Assembly: GCF_018588945.1 (NCBI RefSeq)
Contig: NZ_JAFIWA010000001.1
Location: forward strand, 496,001 to 560,000
Direction of reading: 5' to 3'
DNA length: 64,000 nucleotides
From: Microbacterium flavescens
Lineage (GTDB): Bacteria; Actinomycetota; Actinomycetes; Actinomycetales; Microbacteriaceae
Every line of letters starts with the position of its first letter. Position 1 is the stretch's first letter. The notes beneath the pieces were generated by a model. That model ran no database searches and was not told the origin of the DNA. It was given only the letters and a program-made list of their open reading frames with translations. Shown here in pieces: positions 20,951 to 30,928 of the stretch. Position numbers and translations under genes: made by a program.

Positions 20951-22252
20951 TCAGAGGCGTCCGGCGGCCTTGAGCGCGAGATAGCGGTCGGCGATGCGGG
21001 GAGGAAGCAGCTCGGGGCCGTCGGCGATCGCCTCGGCGCCCGCCCGTCCGATCGCGGCCGCGACGGTCGCGGCATCCCGCGCCGTCTTCTCCGCGGCCGC
21101 TTCGCGGTAGACGGATGCCGCGTCCGGCCGCTCCTCGCGCGGCGGCGTCTCCTGCGTGACGGTGCCCACGAGCACGTGGGCGCGGGCGGTGAGCCCGGGG
21201 AGCGATCCGAGGAAGCCGCGGGCGGCATCGGCGGCGTCCTGCGCGGTGAGCAGCACGACCAGGGAGGGCCGCGAGGTGAGGGCGCGGATCTGGGCGAACG
21301 CCGCGTCCCAGTCGGTGTCGATCAGCTGCGGCTGCACCGGCGCCATGGCGTCGACGAGCGCCGGCAGCAGCGCGGGGCCGTCGACGCGCGTGACGCGGGC
21401 GCGGATGACGCGGTCGAACATCAGCAGGTGCGTGTGATCGCCGGCGCGATTGGCCAGCGCCGCGAGGAGGAGCGCCGCCTCCATCGCGGCATCGAGGCGC
21501 ACGGCGTCGCCGACGCGGGCGGCGGACGTGCGTCCGGTGTCCACGACGATCACGACGTGACGGTCGCGCTCCGGGCGCCACGTGCGCAGCATCGTCGTGG
21601 TCGAGCGTGCCGTGGCGCGCCAGTCGATCGCGCGGACGTCGTCGCCGCGGACGTACTCGCGGAGGCTGTCGAACTCGGTGCCCTGGCCCCGGACCTGGAC
21701 GCTCGTGTTGCCGTCGAGCTCGCGGAGGCGGGCGAGGCGCGAGGGCAGGTGGCGGCGGGCGGTGAACGGCGGAAGCACCCGGATGACACCGCGGGCGTCG
21801 ATCCTCGCCTGCCGGCCGGCGAGCCGCAGCGGGCCGTCGGAGCGGACGACGACGAAGGCGGTCGCCAGCTCGCCGCGACGCCGCGGGAGCAGCGGAATCG
21901 GCGACATGCGCCGCTCGCCGGGCGGGATGACCATCGGCACGCGGGCTTCCGGCGCGCCTGCCGTCGGCTGCCACGCGTCGCGGAATCGCCCATGCAGAGT
22001 ACGCGAGCCGGTGTTGCGGAGCCCGACCTCGGCGACCGCGGGCTCTCCGAGCAGCACGCGGCGCGGCATCCGTCTCTCGATGCTGACCTGTCGCGGATCG
22101 GGCGCCGCGGCGGCGTCGACCAGCACCACGATCGCGCACAGGACCACCCAGCCCGCGGCCGCGAGCCACGCGTCCACGCCGGCCAGCGAGAGCAGCACGA
22201 CGGGAACGACGCCCAGGGCGATCAGCAGGGGAGTGCGTCCGGTGAGATACAT
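20951..22252 (-). CDS. DUF58 domain protein
   Basis: 433 residues. Two N-terminal hydrophobic stretches (about 8-25 and 28-47) anchor it in the membrane; a beta-rich region follows, and then the DUF58 signature GTEFDSLREYVRGDDVRAIDW near 235 and a von Willebrand A-like fold (VVIVDTGRT, near 285). It is encoded just after MoxR, with which DUF58 proteins are thought to work as a chaperone-substrate pair. Last gene of the DUF4129-DUF4350-MoxR-DUF58 unit. Confidence 0.9.
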   Translation of the reverse strand: MYLTGRTPLLIALGVVPVVLLSLAGVDAWLAAAGWVVLCAIVVLVDAAAAPDPRQVSIERRMPRRVLLGEPAVAEVGLRNTGSRTLHGRFRDAWQPTAGAPEARVPMVIPPGERRMSPIPLLPRRRGELATAFVVVRSDGPLRLAGRQARIDARGVIRVLPPFTARRHLPSRLARLRELDGNTSVQVRGQGTEFDSLREYVRGDDVRAIDWRATARSTTTMLRTWRPERDRHVVIVVDTGRTSAARVGDAVRLDAAMEAALLLAALANRAGDHTHLLMFDRVIRARVTRVDGPALLPALVDAMAPVQPQLIDTDWDAAFAQIRALTSRPSLVVLLTAQDAADAARGFLGSLPGLTARAHVLVGTVTQETPPREERPDAASVYREAAAEKTARDAATVAAAIGRAGAEAIADGPELLPPRIADRYLALKAAGRL

Positions 22253-22276
22253 GCGGCTAGTCCAGGATCATCCGAC

Positions 22277-23266
22277 TCAGATCGGAACGCGCGTCTGCTG
22301 CACGACCGACCCGAGGACCGCGTCGACAGAGACGCCCTCGAGCTCCGCGTCAGGACGCAGGCGGATGCGGTGACGCCACGTCGGGAGCAGCATGGTCTGG
22401 ACGTGGTCGGGCGTGATGGCGGGGGAGCCGCCGAGCCACGCCCAGGCCTTCGCCGCGGCCAGCAGCGCCGTCGCGGCGCGCGGGCTCACCCCCAGCTGCA
22501 CCGACGGGCTGCGGCGGGTCGCCTGCGCGAGGTCGACGACGTAGCCCAGCACGTCGTCGGAGACGGTGACGGATGCCGCGGCCCGCTGTGCCGCGCGGAT
22601 CTCGTCCGCCGTCGCAGCGCGCTCGAGTCCCGCCGCGGCGAGGTCGCGCGGATCGAATCCGCTCGCGTGGCGACGCAGCACGGCGAGCTCGGCATCGCGG
22701 GCCGGCACGTCGACGATGAGCTTCAGCAGGAACCGGTCGAGCTGCGCCTCGGGCAGCGTGTACGTGCCCTCGTGCTCGATCGGGTTCTGCGTCGCCGCCA
22801 CGAGGAAGGGGTCGGGCAGCGGCCGTGTCACGCCGTCGGCGGAGACCTGACGCTCCTCCATGGCCTCCAGCAGCGCGGCCTGGGTCTTCGGGGGCGTGCG
22901 GTTGATCTCATCGGCGAGCACCACGTTGGTGAAGACGGGGCCCTCCCGGAACTCGAACTCTCCGGAGCGGGCGTCGTAGATCAGGGAGCCCGAGACGTCG
23001 CCGGGCATGAGGTCGGGCGTGAACTGGATGCGCTTGGTGTCGAGACCCAGCGCCGTGGAGAACGCCCGCACGAGCAGCGTCTTGGCGACGCCCGGAACCC
23101 CCTCGAGCAGCACGTGGCCGCGCGCGAGGACCGCGATGAGCAGGCCGGTCACTGTTCCGTCCTGCCCGACCACGGCCTTGCCCACCTCCAGGCGCACACG
23201 GTTCATGGCCTCGCGCAGCGCCGCGTCGTCGGACGCGACAGCGTCGATCGGGGGAGTGTCGGTCAT
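22277..23266 (-). CDS. moxR: MoxR-family AAA+ ATPase
   Basis: 329 residues from ATG 23266. Walker A GVPGVAKT is at 56-63; the Walker B/sensor segments VLADEINRTPPKTQAALLEAMEE and VAATQNPIEHEGTYTLPEAQLDRF are diagnostic of MoxR. The ATGA overlap with the upstream DUF4350 gene shows coupling. Proteins of this family are chaperone-like ATPases for metal or envelope-protein maturation; the client here is unknown. Confidence 0.96.
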   Translation of the reverse strand: MTDTPPIDAVASDDAALREAMNRVRLEVGKAVVGQDGTVTGLLIAVLARGHVLLEGVPGVAKTLLVRAFSTALGLDTKRIQFTPDLMPGDVSGSLIYDARSGEFEFREGPVFTNVVLADEINRTPPKTQAALLEAMEERQVSADGVTRPLPDPFLVAATQNPIEHEGTYTLPEAQLDRFLLKLIVDVPARDAELAVLRRHASGFDPRDLAAAGLERAATADEIRAAQRAAASVTVSDDVLGYVVDLAQATRRSPSVQLGVSPRAATALLAAAKAWAWLGGSPAITPDHVQTMLLPTWRHRIRLRPDAELEGVSVDAVLGSVVQQTRVPI

Positions 23267-24480
23267 CGAGGGTTCCTTTCCGGGCGGACGGCCGCGTGCA
23301 CGGCGTCCTCGAGGTGGCGAAGCTGCAGGCTGAGGGCGACGAGCTCGGCGTCCGTGGCGGGCACATCGTCGATGAGGATCCGCCGGGCGGCGCCGGAGTC
23401 GATTCCGGCGCGCGCGGCCGCGGCGTCGGCGATCTCGGGTGCGGAGGCGGACGGACCGAGTCCGAGGACCTTGCCCAGCCGCCCGAGGGCGCCGATGCGC
23501 AGCTGGTCGGCGGCGTGCAGCGCGTCGCGCGACTGGGCGTAGAGGCGCGCGCGGCCTTCGGTGGTCTCGGACGCGCGCACGGTCACCGGGAGGCGCTCGG
23601 CCACGAGCGGACCGAAGCGGCGTCCGCGCCAGATCCCCGCCGCGACCCCGGCCACGAGCAGGAGCACGATGACCGGACTCACCCACGGCGGGGTCAGCTC
23701 GCCCAGCGAGGGATCCGTGTCGGTCAGGTCGGTGTCGCCGAGCCCAGGCTGGTACCAGACGACGAGCGGATGCCGCCCCATCAGGTTGATCGCGAGGGCG
23801 GCGTTGCCGTCGTCGGCGAGGGCGTCGTTGGTGAAGAGGACGGTGCCGTCGACCGCGGCTGCACGCCCGTCGCCGTGCGGGGCGACGAGCAGTCCGTAGC
23901 CGTCGCCGGCCGGGTAGCACGCCGAGACGTCGGGCGCGCTGGTCTCCTCCGCACCGTTCGGCACGAGGACGACCCCGGGTTCGACGGGGCCGGAGCGGAC
24001 CGCGTCGGGAAGGTCGCAGTCGGGATCGACCCTGTCGAGACCGGCGAAGCCGGCGGTGTCGGCACCCGGGATGAGCAGGTCGAGCGAGCGCGAGCGCGGG
24101 TCGATGAGAACGAGGTCGTCCGCGCGATCGGCGAGGTTCTGCAGCCCCTCGTCCGACAGGGCGGGGGTGTCGGGGAGGACGAGCGTCGCGGTTTGGCCGG
24201 TCAGGGCGGCTGCCGCGTCGCCCCGGTCGCGCACGACCCGCACCTCGAGGCCGCGGTCGCGGAGGACCTCGACGAGCGCGCGGGTCCCGGAGGGACCGGC
24301 CGACTCGGGATCCAGTTCGTCGCGCTCGTTCCATTCGCCCGCGGCCGCGATCGCCGCGCCGATCCCGCCCACGATCAGCAGGACGACGGCGATCACGATC
24401 CACGTCGTCACCCGGCGCGCGCGGCGGGGAGAGTCGGGCGTCGCGGCCGCGTCGGGGGCTGCCTCGGCCACTGCGCTCAC
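23263..24480 (-). CDS. DUF4350 domain membrane protein
   Basis: 405 residues, GTG start at 24480 overlapping the DUF4129 gene stop. An N-terminal helix is at about 25-48, a soluble extracytoplasmic DUF4350 domain at about 55-265, and a second helix near 270-290 precedes a cytoplasmic C-terminal domain. The PSGTRALVEVLRDRGLEV segment marks the DUF4350 start. It probably forms a membrane complex with its operon partners; function unknown. Confidence 0.85.
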   Translation of the reverse strand: MSAVAEAAPDAAATPDSPRRARRVTTWIVIAVVLLIVGGIGAAIAAAGEWNERDELDPESAGPSGTRALVEVLRDRGLEVRVVRDRGDAAAALTGQTATLVLPDTPALSDEGLQNLADRADDLVLIDPRSRSLDLLIPGADTAGFAGLDRVDPDCDLPDAVRSGPVEPGVVLVPNGAEETSAPDVSACYPAGDGYGLLVAPHGDGRAAAVDGTVLFTNDALADDGNAALAINLMGRHPLVVWYQPGLGDTDLTDTDPSLGELTPPWVSPVIVLLLVAGVAAGIWRGRRFGPLVAERLPVTVRASETTEGRARLYAQSRDALHAADQLRIGALGRLGKVLGLGPSASAPEIADAAAARAGIDSGAARRILIDDVPATDAELVALSLQLRHLEDAVHAAVRPERNPR

Positions 24481-25178
24481 GCGGAGACCTCCGCCCGGAC
24501 CGTCGGCCTCGCCGCGACGACCGCCGCGTCGGTCTCGGCGACCTGGCGATAGAGGTCGGCGCTACCGGGACGCCGCAGATAGCGGACGGCGTCGAAGGCG
24601 GTCGCCGCCTGCTCGAGCTCGTCGCCGAGGTCGGGGAACACCCGTGCGGCCGCGCGGGCGAAGGCGTGGACCGTCGCTCCCGGGGGCGTGTCCACGACGC
24701 CGCGCTCGAAGCACCCGCGGGCGAGTGCGCGGAAGTGCAGCACGATCGCCGCGTCCCAGTCGGCGTTCCGGGCGTGGGATGCCGCGGCCGACCGCAGCTC
24801 GGCGGCCGAGCGTCCTTCCGCCTCGCCGAAGAGCGTGGGGGACTGCCCACGGGCGCGTCGAGAGGAGCGTGGCACGCCCCAGATCGCGAAGGCCACCGCG
24901 ATGAGGGCGATCACCACGATCGCCGCGACGACGGCCACGGCCGAGCCCCACTCGCCCGACAGCTCGGTGGAGAAGAGTCGCTGGAAGAACTCGGAGACCG
25001 CCTGGGCGATGCGGTCGAACGGCGTCGGCTCGGCGATGTCGTAGACCGGGTCGGAGAGCTCCTGCTCCGCCCAGCGCCGCGCCTCCTCACCGTCCGGAGT
25101 CACCGGGCCGGCGTCGGCGGCGCGGCGCATCGCGACGGACGTCGCCACGGCGCCGAGCGCGACGGCGCTCAAGCCCAC
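24477..25178 (-). CDS. DUF4129 domain protein
   Basis: 233 residues from GTG 25178, overlapping the preceding gene by ten bases. One hydrophobic segment lies near residues 78-97 and a second weak one at the extreme N-terminus. The C-terminal DUF4129 helical domain contains WDAAIVLHFRALARGCFERG. The start was chosen because the in-frame GTG is the first one near the upstream stop; longer starts would run deep into that gene. Confidence 0.8.
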   Translation of the reverse strand: MGLSAVALGAVATSVAMRRAADAGPVTPDGEEARRWAEQELSDPVYDIAEPTPFDRIAQAVSEFFQRLFSTELSGEWGSAVAVVAAIVVIALIAVAFAIWGVPRSSRRARGQSPTLFGEAEGRSAAELRSAAASHARNADWDAAIVLHFRALARGCFERGVVDTPPGATVHAFARAAARVFPDLGDELEQAATAFDAVRYLRRPGSADLYRQVAETDAAVVAARPTVRAEVSA

Positions 25179-26521
25179 GGGGACTCTCGGTCGGCGCCGT
25201 CGGCCGGAGCGCCCGGAGCGGTCCACGCGGTCGGCGCAGGGGCGGGGGGCTCGTCGGCCGGGGCGGGCTGTGCCTGCGCCGGAGCGGGCTGGGCATCCGC
25301 CGGGCGTGCGTACGGGGGCACGAGGGGCGGCTGTGTCGGGAGCGGCGCCTGCGGCGGCTGACCGTACGCGCCGGCGGGCTGGCCGTACGCCGGCGGCGCG
25401 CCGTACGCCGCGGGCGGCTGACCGTAGACCGGGGGATAGCCGGCGGGCGCGGCGTACACGGGCTGCAGGACGCGGGGCGCAATCGCCCGCCCGATGTGCT
25501 CGCGGTACGGGTCGGGGAGCGCGGCGGCGCCGGCATCCCGTCGCTCCACGTAGGCGAGCAGATCGAGGTCGAGGCCCTCGTGTCTCATGCGGCAGTCGAT
25601 GTAGATGATCGCGGTCGCCGTCGACTGCACGACGACGGCCACCGACTGCAGCAGGAGCGTGACCGCCTGGGTGAGCAGGAGCGCGACGATCATGGCGATG
25701 ATCGCGGACGGCTCGGGATCGCCGGTGGGGGCGATGACCGTGGTCAGCCCGGTGCTGAGGAAGCTGAACGGGATACTGACGATCTGGGCGACGAAGCCGA
25801 AGACGAGCGAGATCAGGATGATCACGCCGAACGCCGGCCAGAAGCGCCCCTTGGTCAGCCGCCACGACCGCGCGAGCGCCTGGCCGATGGTGGCGTGCTC
25901 GAGGATGATCGCCGACGGCGCGAGCAGCAGCTTGATCATCAGCCACAGGGTCAGCGGAATCGCGGCGAGGATGGCGAGCACGGCGAACAGGATCGCGAGG
26001 GGCCCCGCGGCGATGGCGATCCCGACGATCGCGGCGACCACGGCACCGACGACGACGATAGCGGCGAGGGTGAGTAGCAGGGTGTAGCCGATGAGCCGCC
26101 AGACCACGGGCTTGAGCTGGCGCCACAGCGCCGAGAGGCGCAGCTTCTCGGCCACGGCCGCATGGGCCACTTCGATCACGACGATGCCCTGGACGATGAC
26201 GCCGATCGCGCCCGCAGCCAGCCCGAGGACCAGGCCGGCGATCAGGGTGATGGCGACGGACCCGGCCATCACGGCGTCGAACTCCTCCGTGCCGTATTGC
26301 AGCGTGTCGAGACGGGTGAACGACGCCCAGGCCACCGCCACGATGGCCGCCGTGACGATGAGGTAGGCGAGCGTCTGCACGATCAGCGCGAAGCCGAGGA
26401 GCACCCGTGGGTTCTGGCGCAGCGCGGAGAAGGAGCGCCCGAGCATCGTGCCGAACGACAGTGGGTGCAGCGGGATGATGCCCGGTCGGGATGCCGGTGT
26501 CCAAGCCGGATAGGCGGTCAC
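25169..26521 (-). CDS. Multi-pass membrane protein with Pro/Ala/Tyr-rich tail
   Basis: 450 residues from GTG 26521, chosen because GAGGGG lies just upstream; an in-frame GTG ten codons earlier is possible. Six or so membrane segments run between about 40 and 300 and resemble the membrane domain found in glycerophosphodiesterase-like proteins. The tail from ~330 is low-complexity, with repeated YGQPPAAYGAPPAYGQPAG-type units. It is the first gene of the DUF4129-DUF4350-MoxR-DUF58 unit. No phosphodiesterase active site is visible, so it is not an enzyme on this evidence. Confidence 0.75.
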   Translation of the reverse strand: MTAYPAWTPASRPGIIPLHPLSFGTMLGRSFSALRQNPRVLLGFALIVQTLAYLIVTAAIVAVAWASFTRLDTLQYGTEEFDAVMAGSVAITLIAGLVLGLAAGAIGVIVQGIVVIEVAHAAVAEKLRLSALWRQLKPVVWRLIGYTLLLTLAAIVVVGAVVAAIVGIAIAAGPLAILFAVLAILAAIPLTLWLMIKLLLAPSAIILEHATIGQALARSWRLTKGRFWPAFGVIILISLVFGFVAQIVSIPFSFLSTGLTTVIAPTGDPEPSAIIAMIVALLLTQAVTLLLQSVAVVVQSTATAIIYIDCRMRHEGLDLDLLAYVERRDAGAAALPDPYREHIGRAIAPRVLQPVYAAPAGYPPVYGQPPAAYGAPPAYGQPAGAYGQPPQAPLPTQPPLVPPYARPADAQPAPAQAQPAPADEPPAPAPTAWTAPGAPADGADRESPWA

Positions 26522-26752
26522 GGTCTTCCCCTCTGGATCGAGCTTCCGCACGGGCGGAGCGCCTTCGCTGGCTGCCCCTATCGTGTCATATCCGCTGGGG
26601 CCTCCCGCGGCCCCCCGGTCGGACGCTCGGCGGCGTCACGGCCGGTCTTCGGCCTGTCCTCAGGCGGGGTCGACTACTCTGTGGGGAGCGCAGGGGGACG
26701 GCGCCGTCCGTGCCGTGCCCCGCGTGCCCAAGAAGAAGGACGAACCCGCGCG

Positions 26753-27433
26753 ATGACTTCACGCATCCTGGTGGTCGACGACGACACCGCTCTCGCCGAG
26801 ATGATCGGCATCGTGCTGCGCACCGAGGGGTTCGACACGGCGTTCTGCGCGGACGGCGCGAAGGCGGTCGACGCCTGGCGCACCGAGCGCCCCGACCTGA
26901 TCCTCCTGGACCTCATGCTGCCGGGCATGGACGGCATCGAGATCTGCACCCGCGTGCGCGCCGAGTCCGGCGTCCCGATCATCATGCTGACCGCCCGCAC
27001 CGACACCGCCGACGTCGTGAAGGGCCTCGAGTCGGGCGCTGACGACTACATCGTCAAGCCCTTCAATCCGAAGGAGCTCGTCGCGCGGATCAAGACCCGG
27101 CTGCGCCCGGCGAGCCAGCCCGCCAACGACCACCTCCGCATCGGCGACCTGACGGTGGATGTGGCCGCGCACGAGGTCCGTCGCGGTGACACCCCGATCG
27201 CCCTCACTCCGCTCGAGTTCGAGCTGCTCGTCGCGCTCGCCTCGAAGCCGCAGCAGGTGTTCTCCCGCGAGATGCTCCTCGAGCAGGTGTGGGGCTACCA
27301 CTACAAGGCCGACACGCGCCTCGTGAACGTCCACGTCCAGCGTCTGCGCGCGAAGGTCGAGCTCGATCCCGACAACCCGAAGATCGTGACCACGGTGCGC
27401 GGCGTGGGCTACCGCGCCGGCGCCGTCGTCTGA
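26753..27433 (+). CDS. mtrA: Response regulator MtrA (OmpR family)
   Basis: 226 residues from ATG 26753. The receiver domain (1-115) has DDD at 9-11, phospho-acceptor Asp53 and the conserved Lys in VKPFNP; a winged-helix domain follows with the recognition segment of the OmpR family (YHYKADTRLVNVHVQRLRAKVE). It is the DNA-binding partner of MtrB and controls division and envelope genes in related actinobacteria. mtrB begins seven bases after it. Confidence 0.97.
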   Translation: MTSRILVVDDDTALAEMIGIVLRTEGFDTAFCADGAKAVDAWRTERPDLILLDLMLPGMDGIEICTRVRAESGVPIIMLTARTDTADVVKGLESGADDYIVKPFNPKELVARIKTRLRPASQPANDHLRIGDLTVDVAAHEVRRGDTPIALTPLEFELLVALASKPQQVFSREMLLEQVWGYHYKADTRLVNVHVQRLRAKVELDPDNPKIVTTVRGVGYRAGAVV

Positions 27434-27440
27434 GGCGCCG

Positions 27441-29153
27441 ATGACGGCCCCGATCACGGGGGTGACGGCCACCCGGACGCCGCTCGCGGGATGGCGCGAC
27501 TGGCGCGCCTGGCCCGGGAACATCGTCGCGCTGTGGCGTCGCTCACTGCGCTTCCGGACCCTGCTGGTCACGTTCGGCCTGACCGCCCTCGCCGTCATCG
27601 TGGCGTGCGTCTGGATGGCGCTCGCCATCCAGAACGACCTCTTCGTCTCGCGCAAGGACCAGGTGCTCGACGACGCCCTGCGCGGCGCGACGGCCGCCCA
27701 GCGCACGCTCGACAGCGCAACGGCGCAGAGCGACAGCGTCCAGCTGCAGAACGTGATGATCCTCGCGCAGGGCACCCTCGCGGCCCAGTCCTCGAGCGAC
27801 ATGCGCGCGGCGTTCCGGATCGGCCCGCCGGCGCCCGCCGCGCCGCAGGACTTCACGAGCAACCTGCGCTTCGAGGACTCCATCAGCGAGTCGCTGCGCG
27901 AGGCGGTGCGCGCGAGCGCCGACCGGCAGGTCTGGCAGTCCTTCGCGATGCCGACCGACGACGGCAGCACGGTTCCCGGCATCGTCGTCGGCCAGCAGCT
28001 CACGGTTCCGGGGGTGGCCCCGTACGAGCTGTACCTCGCGTACGACCTCGAGAACGCCCCGCAGACGCTGGGGTTCGTCCAGGGCACGCTCTGGATCGTC
28101 GGCATCGGCCTGGTGCTGCTGATCAGCGGCATCGCCTGGTTCGTGCTGCGCTCCGTGACGACGCCGATCGGCGAGGCCGCCGACACCAGCGCCAAGCTCG
28201 CCGCCGGCGAGCTCGGCGTGCGCCTGCCGGTGCGCGGCGAGGACGAGCTGGCGACCCTCGGACGCTCGTTCAACGCCATGGCGGACAGCATCGAGTCGCA
28301 GATCAAGGAGCTCGCCGACCTCTCGCTCGTCCAGCAGCGGTTCGTCTCCGACGTGTCGCACGAGCTGCGCACGCCGCTGACGACCATCCGTCTGGCCGCC
28401 GACATGATCAACGACCAGCGTGCGGACTTCGACCCCGCCACCGCCCGAGCCGCCGAACTGCTGAACAACCAGGTGCAGCGGTTCGAGACGCTCCTGACCG
28501 ACCTGCTCGAGATCAGCCGCTACGACGCCGGATCGGTCCAGCTCGAACTCGAGGCGACGAGCCTCGCCCACCTCGCGGAGGACGTGATCACCTCGATGGA
28601 GCAGCTCGCCGAGCAGCATGGCAGCGACGTGCGCCTCGTGGCGCCCGGCGGTTACTCGCCGGTCGACATGGATCCCCGCCGCGTGCGACGCGTCGTGCGC
28701 AACCTGCTCGGCAACGCGATCGAGCACGGCGAGGGCCGGCCCATCGTCGTCACCGTCGACAGCAACCAGCAGGCCGTCGCCATCGGGGTGCGCGACTACG
28801 GCCTCGGCATGAAGCCCGACGAGGTCGAGCGCGTGTTCGACCGGTTCTGGCGGGCCGACCCCTCGCGCACGCGCACGATCGGCGGCACCGGGCTCGGCCT
28901 CTCGATCGCGCTCGGCGACGCGCGTCTGCACGGCGGCGCGCTCGCCGTGTGGTCGGAGCTCGGGCGCGGCACGAACTTCGTCCTCACGCTGCCCCGCAGC
29001 GGTGGCCCGCTCGTCGGCCCCTCGCCGATCCCGCTCGATCCGGGCGACGACTCGATCGGCGCGGTCGACCTGGGGCTCACCCAGCCGATCCAGATCGCGC
29101 AGCCCGACGTCGTGGATGCTCGGGATGCCGCGCCCCGGGGTGGTGCGTCATGA
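27441..29153 (+). CDS. mtrB: Sensor histidine kinase MtrB
   Basis: 570 residues. Two membrane helices, about 42-63 and 213-236, flank an extracytoplasmic sensor loop; a HAMP domain follows (about 237-290), then the phospho-acceptor His307 in DVSHELRTPLTT, and the ATP-binding N, D/F and G boxes (NLLGNAIEHG, RDYGLGM, GGTGLGLSIA). The stop overlaps the lpqB ATG. Confidence 0.97.
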   Translation: MTAPITGVTATRTPLAGWRDWRAWPGNIVALWRRSLRFRTLLVTFGLTALAVIVACVWMALAIQNDLFVSRKDQVLDDALRGATAAQRTLDSATAQSDSVQLQNVMILAQGTLAAQSSSDMRAAFRIGPPAPAAPQDFTSNLRFEDSISESLREAVRASADRQVWQSFAMPTDDGSTVPGIVVGQQLTVPGVAPYELYLAYDLENAPQTLGFVQGTLWIVGIGLVLLISGIAWFVLRSVTTPIGEAADTSAKLAAGELGVRLPVRGEDELATLGRSFNAMADSIESQIKELADLSLVQQRFVSDVSHELRTPLTTIRLAADMINDQRADFDPATARAAELLNNQVQRFETLLTDLLEISRYDAGSVQLELEATSLAHLAEDVITSMEQLAEQHGSDVRLVAPGGYSPVDMDPRRVRRVVRNLLGNAIEHGEGRPIVVTVDSNQQAVAIGVRDYGLGMKPDEVERVFDRFWRADPSRTRTIGGTGLGLSIALGDARLHGGALAVWSELGRGTNFVLTLPRSGGPLVGPSPIPLDPGDDSIGAVDLGLTQPIQIAQPDVVDARDAAPRGGAS

Positions 29154-30835
29154 CCCGTCGCCGCAGCATCCCGATCCTGCTCATCGCCATGCTCGCCGTG
29201 GTGCTCACCGCATGTGCGGGGCTGCCGACGAGCGGACGGATCAACTACGGACTCGGCACGGCGGACGCGCCCGACGACGAGGAGATCTCGTTCCTCCTGC
29301 CGGACAGCCCTCAGCCCGGCGCATCGCCGGTGCAGATCGTGGAGGGATTCATGCGCGCGGGCTCCGGCCCGGGTCTCGGCGCGAACTGGGACCGCGCGCG
29401 CGAGTTCCTGACCGAGGACTTCGCGGCCGAATGGCGCCCGGAGGCCGGCGTGACGGTCGACGTCCTCGGGGACCGTTTCCCGACCGAGAACACCGAGGGC
29501 AACGTCGAGGTCGCGATCAGCGCCGTCGCGACGGTCGACGACATCGGCACCTATGAGCGAGCCGCCGTCGGCGAGCGACTGCTCGGATTCGAGCTCGTGC
29601 AGGTCGACGGGGAGTGGCGCATCAGCTTCGCCCCCGACGGCGTCGTGCTCGACGAGAACGTCTTCCCGCGGGTGTTCCACCGGTACGCGGTCATGTACTT
29701 CGACCCCTCGTGGCAGTACCTCGTGCCCGATTCACGCTGGTTCCCCACCACCAACTCGGCCGGACGCGTTGCACAGGCGCTCGTCGACGGTCCGCCGAGC
29801 GCTTGGCTCGCCGAGTCCGTCGCGTCGGCCTTCCCCGAGAGCGTCGAGGTCCTCCCTTCGGTGCCGGTGACAGGCAGCGTCGCCGAGGTCGACCTCAACG
29901 AGGCCGCGCTGTCGGCGGATCCCGAGACCCTCGACCGCATGTACACGCAGCTGCTCGCGAGCCTGCGCACGACGAACGTCACCGACGTCGAGCTCACCGT
30001 GGAGTCGGTGCCGATCGACGTCGAGGCGATCGACGTCCGCTCCACGCGCGTGCCGGGAGCTCCCCTCGTGCTCACCGCCGAGGGCTTCGGGTTCATCACC
30101 GGGGGCGACACCCTCGACCCCGTGCCCGGCATCTCGCCCCTCGTCGAGCAGTTCGCCCCCGTCGCGGTGCAGCTCGCGCCCGATCGCCGGGCGGCCGCCG
30201 CGCGTCTCGAGACGGGCGAGGTGATGCGATTCCGTGAGGACGAGACATATGAGGTCCTCGACTCGCGGCCGGGGCTGGTCGATCCGTCGATCGACCCGTT
30301 CGGCATGATCTGGAGCGTCCCGCGGGACGAGCTCGCCGCGCTGCGCGTCTTCCTGCCCGACGGCACGGCCGTCGACGTCACGGACTCATGGTCCGGAGCG
30401 ACCTCGATCACGGCGATGGCGGTGTCGCGCGACGGCACCCGGGCCGCCGCGATCGTCTCGGCGGGGGGCCGCAGCGCCCTGTGGGTGGCCGGGATCGTGC
30501 GCGACCCCGACGACCAGGTGCCCATCCGCCTCGGCGATCCCGTGCAGCTCGCCGAACTGTCGGGCGGCATAGGCCTCGCCTGGCTCGACGACGAGTCGGT
30601 GGGCGTGCTCTCCGGCGATGCCGAGGGGTCCTCGATCCTCGAGCAGGTGGTGGGCGGCACGGGCTCGACGAGCTCGGCATCCGCAGGGATGGCGTCCATC
30701 GCGGGCGGCACGTCCCTCTCGAGCGCGCGCCTGCGCGCGACCGACGGAGCCCTCTACGTCAAGCGCGGAACGGGATGGCAGCCGACGGCCTCGGATGTGC
30801 TCCTGCTCGCGACCCAGCAGGGCGCGCCCGAGTAG
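29150..30835 (+). CDS. lpqB: Lipoprotein LpqB
   Basis: 561 residues. The signal peptide ends at the lipobox LTAC, with Cys22 lipidated. A GerMN domain lies near 200-330 and a beta-propeller-like C-terminal half follows. LpqB partners MtrAB and modulates MtrB signalling in mycobacteria. It starts at ATG 29150 overlapping the mtrB stop, giving a three-gene operon. Confidence 0.95.
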   Translation: MTRRRSIPILLIAMLAVVLTACAGLPTSGRINYGLGTADAPDDEEISFLLPDSPQPGASPVQIVEGFMRAGSGPGLGANWDRAREFLTEDFAAEWRPEAGVTVDVLGDRFPTENTEGNVEVAISAVATVDDIGTYERAAVGERLLGFELVQVDGEWRISFAPDGVVLDENVFPRVFHRYAVMYFDPSWQYLVPDSRWFPTTNSAGRVAQALVDGPPSAWLAESVASAFPESVEVLPSVPVTGSVAEVDLNEAALSADPETLDRMYTQLLASLRTTNVTDVELTVESVPIDVEAIDVRSTRVPGAPLVLTAEGFGFITGGDTLDPVPGISPLVEQFAPVAVQLAPDRRAAAARLETGEVMRFREDETYEVLDSRPGLVDPSIDPFGMIWSVPRDELAALRVFLPDGTAVDVTDSWSGATSITAMAVSRDGTRAAAIVSAGGRSALWVAGIVRDPDDQVPIRLGDPVQLAELSGGIGLAWLDDESVGVLSGDAEGSSILEQVVGGTGSTSSASAGMASIAGGTSLSSARLRATDGALYVKRGTGWQPTASDVLLLATQQGAPE

Positions 30836-30928
30836 CGTCTCCTCCCCAGCCGCGCTCCCGCGCGCGATGATCTCCGACGCGCGGGCACAGCGGCTGCGGC
30901 ATCCGGCGGCCCCGCCACACTCGAGGGC

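Noticed and set aside
25169-26521. Glycerophosphodiester phosphodiesterase enzyme
   Set aside because: Only the membrane domain type is seen; catalytic His and acidic metal motifs of the phosphodiesterase are missing.
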